Shown in pieces: positions 33,219 through 37,833 of a DNA stretch of 37,833 nt. The notes below the pieces were generated by a model. The model saw nothing but the letters and a program-made list of their open reading frames with translations, was not told where the DNA came from and did not search any database. The translations under genes and the position numbers were made by a program. How positions within the stretch are numbered: position 1 is the stretch's first letter; each line of letters starts with the position of its first letter. The DNA is from AP-15 sp036500965 (GTDB taxonomy: Bacteria; Pseudomonadota; Alphaproteobacteria; ATCC43930; CGMCC-115725): NCBI GenBank assembly GCA_036500965.1, contig DASYBC010000115.1, positions 1 through 37,833 of the forward strand, given 5' to 3'.

Positions 33219-34193
33219 TCAGGTCACGGCGACGACATTTTCGAGCGGCTGGCCGCGCACCAGCCGGTCGATGTTGCGCGCCACGTCGCGCGAGCGCCGC
33301 TCGACGGTCCCCTCGGTCCAAGGCGAGCAATGCGGCGTCATCACCACATTCGGCAATTCGTGGAACGGGTGGCGCGACGGGCGCGGCTCGGGCTCCTCGG
33401 CGCTCGGATAGCGCCACCAGGTGTCGAGCGCCGCACCGCCGATCTGTCCGTCGCGCAAGGCATAATAGAGCGCGTCTTCATCGGCGATCGCGCCGCGGGC
33501 CAGATTGATCAGAAACGCATTGGGCTTCATCGCCGCGAGCCGGCCCGTGTCGATCAGCCCTCGGGTCTGCGGCGTCAGGGCGCAGCTCAGCACGACGACA
33601 TCGCATTCGCCCAGCATCCGGTCGAGATCGGCCAGCGGATAGACCCGTTCGATAAAGGTCGGCGGTTCGCGCGGGGTGCGGTTCGCGGCGAGCACACGGC
33701 AGCCGAGGGCGGCGGCGCGCCAGGCGACCTCATGCCCGACATGGCCGAGCCCGACGATCCCGACCGTCTGCCCGGCGATCTCGCCGCGCAGCTGGCCGCC
33801 GGCGAGCGGGCTCCATCGCCACGAGCCCGATTGAAACGAGGTGAAGATTTCCGGGAAGCGATGCCGCCAATTGAGCATCGCCATGATCGCAAACTCGCCG
33901 AGCGCCGGCTCGTGGCCATAGGCGTTGCACACGGTGACGCCCTTGGGCAAGGCCGCGATCTCGATCGCATCGGTGCCGGTGAGCGGCACCTGCACGAGCC
34001 GCAGGCGCGGCGCCGGCGGCAGCCCGGCCGACCACGCCCCGGTCAGCACGATCTCGGCTTCGGCCAGCGCCGCGGCGACTCGGACATGGTCGGATTCCTC
34101 GCCGACGACCTCGGTGGCGAGATCGCTCTCGATATGTTCGATGATCCGCGCCGCCTGCGACGTGGCAAACGCGCCGAGAAATAATGCTTTCAT
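33219..34193 (-). CDS. D-2-hydroxyacid dehydrogenase family oxidoreductase
   Basis: A 324-residue NAD(P)-dependent enzyme. The Rossmann glycine motif is VGIVGLGHVGHEVAWRA. The catalytic arginine lies in INLARGAIADEDAL and the catalytic histidine in MTPHCSPWTEG. The family reduces 2-keto acids or oxidises D-2-hydroxy acids (glycerate, lactate, phosphoglycerate and others); the substrate cannot be told from sequence. It is followed after ten bases by the amidase gene on the same strand. The start at 34193 begins with the conserved MKALFLGAF strand, but the ribosome binding site is weak. Confidence 0.92.
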   Translation of the reverse strand: MKALFLGAFATSQAARIIEHIESDLATEVVGEESDHVRVAAALAEAEIVLTGAWSAGLPPAPRLRLVQVPLTGTDAIEIAALPKGVTVCNAYGHEPALGEFAIMAMLNWRHRFPEIFTSFQSGSWRWSPLAGGQLRGEIAGQTVGIVGLGHVGHEVAWRAAALGCRVLAANRTPREPPTFIERVYPLADLDRMLGECDVVVLSCALTPQTRGLIDTGRLAAMKPNAFLINLARGAIADEDALYYALRDGQIGGAALDTWWRYPSAEEPEPRPSRHPFHELPNVVMTPHCSPWTEGTVERRSRDVARNIDRLVRGQPLENVVAVT

Positions 34194-34598
34194 AATCGGA
34201 GCTGCATCGCCGCCGCCTCATTCGCTGGCGAGCAAGACTAGCGTGACCGCTCTCGGCGCGACAGCCGCGAATGGCTCGATCTGACAATTGATCTCCGCTT
34301 TCCTTTTTTCGTCATGCCCGCGAAAGCGGGCACCCAGAGAGCCTGCTCCCGGCTTGAACAGGGGGCCTCCGGCATCGCGCCCGCAACCCTGGACCCCCGC
34401 TTTCCGCGGGGGCGACGAAGAACACCGGGACCATCTGTCCGGTCCGTGCCACTCGAAGCGTCGCCTGAAGGCGAAGCGCGCGGGCCGCCAATTCCGCCAT
34501 TATTGCATGATAGCTTCGCGACGGTCCCGGAGCGATTCGGCGGACGGCAGCATGCGAATAGGTTCTTCGTACGATCCCAACACCGGAGGTCGCGCCCG
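34194..34598. other. Intergenic region between the dehydrogenase and tgt
   Basis: About 400 bases, with divergent genes on each side. It contains the palindromic repeat at 34308-34419. The remainder shows no gene, RNA or clear promoter. The frame of tgt stays open through this region, but it lacks family similarity before 34599. Confidence 0.5.
34308..34419. repeat. Palindromic repeat, TGCCCGCGAAAGCGGGCA family
   Basis: Outer arms TTCGTC (34308-34313) and GACGAA (34414-34419) enclose two hairpins: TGCCCGC/GCGGGCA with a GAAA loop (34315-34332) and CCCCCGC/GCGGGGG (34394-34412). The 112-bp element is a dispersed repeat, of which 24978-24997 is a partial relative. Confidence 0.8.
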
Positions 34599-35711
34599 TT
34601 GACCATCGGCTTTCGCGTGCTGGCATGTGACGGTGCGGCACGGCGCGGGCGGTTCGCGACAGCGCACGGGATTGTCGATACCCCGGCCTTCATGCCGGTC
34701 GGCACCGCGGCAACGGTCAAGGCGATGACGCCCGAAGGGGTGGCCGAGAGCGGCGCGCAGATCCTGCTCGGCAACACCTATCACCTGATGCTGCGGCCGG
34801 GGGCCGAGCGCATCGCAGCCCTTGGCGGGCTGCACCGGTTCATGAGCTGGCCATATGCGATCCTGACCGATTCCGGCGGCTTTCAGGTCATGTCGCTGGC
34901 CAAGCTGCGCAACATCGGCGAGGACGGCGTCGCCTTTCGCTCGCATCTCGACGGCAGCCGCCACCTGTTGACTGCGGAGCGCTCGGTCGAGATCCAGCGC
35001 CTGCTTGGCGCCGATGTGACGATGGCGCTGGACGAATGCACCCCCTACCCGTCCTCATACCAGGCGGTCGAGGCCTCGATGGAGTTGACCCTGCGCTGGG
35101 CCCTGCGCTCCCGCCGCGCCTTTGTCGAGCGGCCGGGCCACGGGATTTTCGGGATCGTGCAGGGTGGGGTCCATCCCGATCTGCGCCTGCGTGCGGCCGC
35201 AGGGTTGGTCGAGATCGGGTTCGATGGCTATGCGGTGGGCGGCCTTGCGATCGGCGAGGGCCAGGCGACGACCTTCGCAGTTCTCGATGCGACCGTGCCG
35301 GCATTGCCGGCGGATCGGCCGCGTTATCTGATGGGGGTCGGCAAGCCGGCCGATCTGGTCGGCGCGGTGATGCGCGGCATCGACATGTTCGATTGCGTGC
35401 TGCCGACCCGCTCGGGGCGCACCGCGCAGGCCTTCACCCGCCGCGGCACGCTGAACCTGCGCAACGCGCGCCATGCCGACGATCCGGCGCCGCTCGATCC
35501 GGAATGTGGCTGCCCGGCTTGCACCGGCTACAGCCGCGCCTATCTGCACCATCTCGCCCGCTGCCGCGAGATCCTCGGCGCTATGCTGCTGACCGCGCAC
35601 AATCTGCGCTACTATGCCGATCTGATGGCAGAGATGCGGGCGGCGATCGAAGAGCGCGCCTTGGCGGATTTTGCCGCCGCTTTCGCCGAGGCGCAGACGG
35701 GAGGCGAATGA
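34599..35711 (+). CDS. tgt: tRNA-guanine transglycosylase
   Basis: A 370-residue enzyme that swaps guanine 34 of GU(N)-anticodon tRNAs for preQ1 in queuosine synthesis. The acid/base Asp91 is in AILTDSGGFQVM and the nucleophile Asp265 in MFDCVLPTRSGR, matching Asp264 of E. coli. The zinc site is Cys303-x-Cys305-xx-Cys308 with His334. The bacterial form is indicated by length and by VGKPADLVGAV. Translation starts at TTG 34599, supported by GGAGGT 8 bases upstream and by the family start. Its stop overlaps the queF start (ATGA). Confidence 0.97.
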   Translation: MTIGFRVLACDGAARRGRFATAHGIVDTPAFMPVGTAATVKAMTPEGVAESGAQILLGNTYHLMLRPGAERIAALGGLHRFMSWPYAILTDSGGFQVMSLAKLRNIGEDGVAFRSHLDGSRHLLTAERSVEIQRLLGADVTMALDECTPYPSSYQAVEASMELTLRWALRSRRAFVERPGHGIFGIVQGGVHPDLRLRAAAGLVEIGFDGYAVGGLAIGEGQATTFAVLDATVPALPADRPRYLMGVGKPADLVGAVMRGIDMFDCVLPTRSGRTAQAFTRRGTLNLRNARHADDPAPLDPECGCPACTGYSRAYLHHLARCREILGAMLLTAHNLRYYADLMAEMRAAIEERALADFAAAFAEAQTGGE

Positions 35712-36166
35712 CCCAAGAGCCGGTTCTGACCCAGCTCGGGCGGGCGACCAAGCTGCCGCAATCGCCGGCCGAGGCGGTGCTCGAAACCGTGCCGAACCCG
35801 CACCCCGGCCTCGCCTACCTGGTGCGCTTCACCTGCCCCGAATTCACCTCGCTGTGCCCGGTCACCGGCCAGCCGGATTTCGCCCATCTGGTCATAGACT
35901 ATGTGCCCGAAGCGGCGATCCTGGAAAGCAAGTCGCTGAAGCTCTATCTGGGCGCTTTCCGCAACCACGCGGCGTTTCACGAGGATTGCACCCTCGGCAT
36001 CGCTCGCCGGCTCGTCGCAAGACTCGCTCCGCGCTGGCTGCGCATCGCCGGCTATTGGTATCCGCGCGGCGGTATCCCGATCGACGTCTTCTATCAGACC
36101 GGCGACCCACCCGCCGGGCTGTGGGTCCCCGATCCGGGGGTGGCGCCCTATCGCGGCCGCGGCTAA
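35708..36166 (+). CDS. queF: NADPH-dependent 7-cyano-7-deazaguanine (preQ0) reductase
   Basis: A 152-residue tunnelling-fold enzyme that reduces the nitrile of preQ0 to the aminomethyl group of preQ1, the substrate of Tgt. The covalent nucleophile Cys50 and the acid Asp57 are in SLCPVTGQPDFAH, and the NADPH/QueF motif appears as ESKSLKLYLGAFRNH. The length is that of the short unimodular (B. subtilis) type. It overlaps tgt by four bases; queG starts seven bases later. Confidence 0.97.
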   Translation: MTQEPVLTQLGRATKLPQSPAEAVLETVPNPHPGLAYLVRFTCPEFTSLCPVTGQPDFAHLVIDYVPEAAILESKSLKLYLGAFRNHAAFHEDCTLGIARRLVARLAPRWLRIAGYWYPRGGIPIDVFYQTGDPPAGLWVPDPGVAPYRGRG

Positions 36167-36173
36167 GTCGGGA

Positions 36174-37307
36174 ATGGCCGATCCGATCCGCGAGGCGATC
36201 CGCGACCGCGCCCTTGCCGCTGGTTTCGACGCCGTCGGCTTTGCCGCGGCGCATCTCGACGCCGAGGCGCGCACCAGCCTCCATGAGTTCATCGCCCGCG
36301 GCTACCACGGCGATATGGGCTGGCTCGCCGGCACCGCCGAGCGGCGCGGCGACCCGCAAGCGCTGTGGCCGGAGGCGCGCACGATCGTCGTGCTCGGCGT
36401 CAGCTACGCCCCCGAGGACGATCCGATGGCGGCGCTCGGCAGCCGAGATCGCGGAACGGTCTCGGTCTATGCACGCGGGCGCGATTATCACGACACGCTG
36501 AAGCGTCGGCTGAGGACGCTCGCGCATTGGATCGAGCGGCAATGGCCGGGCGCGCTCAAGCTCTTTGTCGACACGGCACCGGTCATGGAAAAGCCGCTGG
36601 CGCAGCGGGCCGGGCTCGGCTGGCAGGGCAAGCACACCAACCTAGTGTCGCGGGAATTCGGCTCGTGGCTGTTTCTCGGCGAAATCTATCTGAGCCTGGC
36701 GCTCGAGCCCGATCCGGCCGAGCCCGACCGTTGCGGCTCGTGCCGGCGCTGTCTCGACGCCTGCCCGACCGCGGCGTTTCCCGCACCCCATCGGCTCGAT
36801 GCGCGGCGCTGCATCTCGTATCTGACGATCGAGCACAAGGGGATGATCCCGGTCGAATTTCGCGCGGCGATCGGCAACCGCATCTACGGCTGCGACGATT
36901 GCCTCACGGTCTGCCCGTGGAATAAATTTGCGCGAGCCGCGCACGAGCCCGATTTTCTGCCGCGCGCCGAGCTGACCGCGCCGCGCCTCGTCGACCTCGC
37001 GGCGCTCGACGACGCCGCCTTCCGCCGGCGGTTTGCCGGCTCGCCGATCAAACGCATCGGCCGCGACCGCTTTCTGCGCAACGTGCTGATCGCGATCGGC
37101 AATGGCGAGCCCGGCGACAACCCGCTCGCCGCTGCGGCGCGCCGCTGTCTCGATGACGGTGCGCCGCTGGTCCGCGCCGCCGCGGTCTGGGCGTTCGCCC
37201 GGCTCGCCCCGTCATCTCTCTATGAGGCCGAGCGCGCCCGCCGGATCGCGGCGGAGCGGGACCCGGTCGTCCGCGAGGAATGGGGACGCGCTCGGAGCGA
37301 GTCGTGA
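36174..37307 (+). CDS. queG: Epoxyqueuosine reductase
   Basis: A 377-residue cobalamin- and iron-sulfur-dependent enzyme that reduces epoxyqueuosine in tRNA to queuosine, the last step of the pathway. Two 4Fe-4S motifs are visible: CGSCRRCLDACPT and the nearby CDDCLTVCPWN. The N-terminal half has GYHGDMGWL and KPLAQRAGLGWQGKHTNL, typical of QueG, and a short HEAT-like C-terminus follows. Together with tgt and queF it forms a queuosine operon. queA, which makes epoxyqueuosine from preQ1-tRNA, is not in the window and must be elsewhere if the pathway is complete. Confidence 0.96.
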   Translation: MADPIREAIRDRALAAGFDAVGFAAAHLDAEARTSLHEFIARGYHGDMGWLAGTAERRGDPQALWPEARTIVVLGVSYAPEDDPMAALGSRDRGTVSVYARGRDYHDTLKRRLRTLAHWIERQWPGALKLFVDTAPVMEKPLAQRAGLGWQGKHTNLVSREFGSWLFLGEIYLSLALEPDPAEPDRCGSCRRCLDACPTAAFPAPHRLDARRCISYLTIEHKGMIPVEFRAAIGNRIYGCDDCLTVCPWNKFARAAHEPDFLPRAELTAPRLVDLAALDDAAFRRRFAGSPIKRIGRDRFLRNVLIAIGNGEPGDNPLAAAARRCLDDGAPLVRAAAVWAFARLAPSSLYEAERARRIAAERDPVVREEWGRARSES

Positions 37308-37385
37308 AGCCGCCGCAAAGCACGATGGTTGCGCCCGGCAAATTCGCCCGCCACACTCGCCCCGCCCATTAGCAACGGACCCGCC

Positions 37386-37715
37386 ATGCGACGTTTGCCT
37401 GTTCTTGTATTGACCACGCTGCTCGTTGCCGGCTGCACCCCTTATATTCCGGTCAAGGATGCGTTCGGGGTCAGCGCACAGCAGCCGGTGGGAACCATCC
37501 CGCCCGAATTTGCCGAATTCAACAATTATAATCCTCAGGCCGCCCTGCTGCTCGCGACCCAGATCTGCGCCACCCCTTACGAGCTGCACGTCGAAAAGTC
37601 GCTGGACGCGGCCCCCGGCCAGATCGTCTCGGCTGCCGGGCGCTGCCAAACCTACCCCGGCCCGCTCGCCACGCTGCGTCGGACGGCTCCGCCCGGCCCC
37701 GGCTCAGCGCCCTAG
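37386..37715 (+). CDS. Small lipoprotein of unknown function
   Basis: A 109-residue predicted lipoprotein. The signal MRRLPVLVLTTLLVAGC ends in the lipobox LVAGC (cysteine 17). The mature part contains EFAEFNNYNPQAALLLATQICATPYELH and ends in a Pro-rich tail; three further pairs of features (two Cys, several Tyr) are visible but no family was recognised. ATG 37386 is chosen because it starts the signal; the frame is open from 37329. It follows queG by 78 bases. Its stop abuts the hairpin repeat at 37715-37770. Confidence 0.75.
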   Translation: MRRLPVLVLTTLLVAGCTPYIPVKDAFGVSAQQPVGTIPPEFAEFNNYNPQAALLLATQICATPYELHVEKSLDAAPGQIVSAAGRCQTYPGPLATLRRTAPPGPGSAP

Positions 37716-37770
37716 AGCAGGATCGCATGAAATGGAAACAGAGCTTCCATTTCATGCGTGAATCCTGCTC
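37715..37770. repeat. Long hairpin repeat, GAGCAGGAT...ATCCTGCTC family
   Basis: Outer arms GAGCAGGAT (37715-37723) and ATCCTGCTC (37762-37770) and inner arms CGCATGAAATGGAA (37724-37737) and TTCCATTTCATGCG (37745-37758) are perfect inverted repeats. There is a 7-base loop and a 3-base bulge. It follows the lipoprotein stop directly and probably also ends that transcript. Similar elements are dispersed in alphaproteobacterial genomes. Confidence 0.85.
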
Positions 37771-37802
37771 TCGCTTCCAAGGATGAGACCATGATTCACG
37801 TC

Positions 37803-37833
37803 TCGGATCGGAGCGCCATGCGCTTCGATCCGA
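37803..37833. repeat. Second inverted repeat, cut by the window edge
   Basis: TCGGATCGGAGCG (37803-37815) pairs with CGCTTCGATCCGA (37821-37833) with one mismatch and a 5-base loop. The preceding GATTCACG suggests longer arms whose partner lies beyond the window. An ATG at 37791 opens a frame through it, but this is not convincing as a gene. Confidence 0.6.

Noticed and set aside
34314..34598. N-terminal extension of Tgt by 95 residues
   Set aside because: The extension translates the palindromic repeat and has no Tgt similarity. A TTG with GGAGGT gives the family-length protein.

Overview
The window looks like chromosome from a GC-rich alphaproteobacterium, probably an uncultured soil or rhizosphere relative of Rhodospirillales or Rhizobiales. 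The evidence is gene content and order: a 1,662-residue NAD-glutamate dehydrogenase of the large 180-kDa class, hslVU divergent from hisBH-A-F-E followed by a HIT protein, a CHASE2 adenylate cyclase, a tiny lysine-rich protein and several palindromic repeat families typical of such genomes. No tRNA, rRNA, CRISPR, phage or transposase gene was recognised. The taxonomic call is an inference.

Positions 1-8209 hold a glutathione transferase gene (yghU) facing a minus-strand coenzyme F420 locus. That locus reads, in transcription order: a luciferase-like F420 oxidoreductase, an F420-dependent glucose-6-phosphate dehydrogenase (fgd), cofE, cofD, cofC and a fused cofG-cofH FO synthase (fbiC). From fgd to fbiC the genes overlap or nearly abut. 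This is a full set for making F420 from the flavin precursor and phospho-sugar acid, plus an enzyme that reduces it. CofE lacks the nitroreductase domain of actinobacterial FbiB. A 115-bp intergenic-type palindromic repeat sits in frame in the fbiC linker.

Positions 8627-19698 hold a LuxR-family regulator with a degenerate receiver, acetyl-CoA synthetase (acs), a frameshifted DUF559 endonuclease-like gene bracketed by inverted palindromic repeats, the large glutamate dehydrogenase and, divergent from it, a CHASE2 adenylate cyclase. Positions 19891-21918 hold two small proteins, glgC and a 34-35-bp tandem array that runs into the glgC stop codon.

Positions 22118-25032 form a visibly less GC-rich accessory patch: a decayed copy of the 3' end of hslU, two Sel1-repeat exported proteins that share an unusual cysteine-containing C-terminal tail, and a small secreted protein. 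The intact hslU lies immediately beyond. This looks like acquired DNA placed beside hslU with a duplicated gene end.

Positions 25033-31480 are core metabolism: hslUV (minus), a heptad-repeat mini-protein, and the histidine operon hisB-hisH-GNAT-hisA-hisF-hisE-HIT (plus), mostly translationally coupled. Positions 31542-34193 hold a lysine-rich mini-protein, an amidase and a D-2-hydroxyacid dehydrogenase (minus). Positions 34599-37307 are a queuosine-tRNA operon, tgt-queF-queG, followed by a small lipoprotein gene and two hairpin repeats at the right edge.
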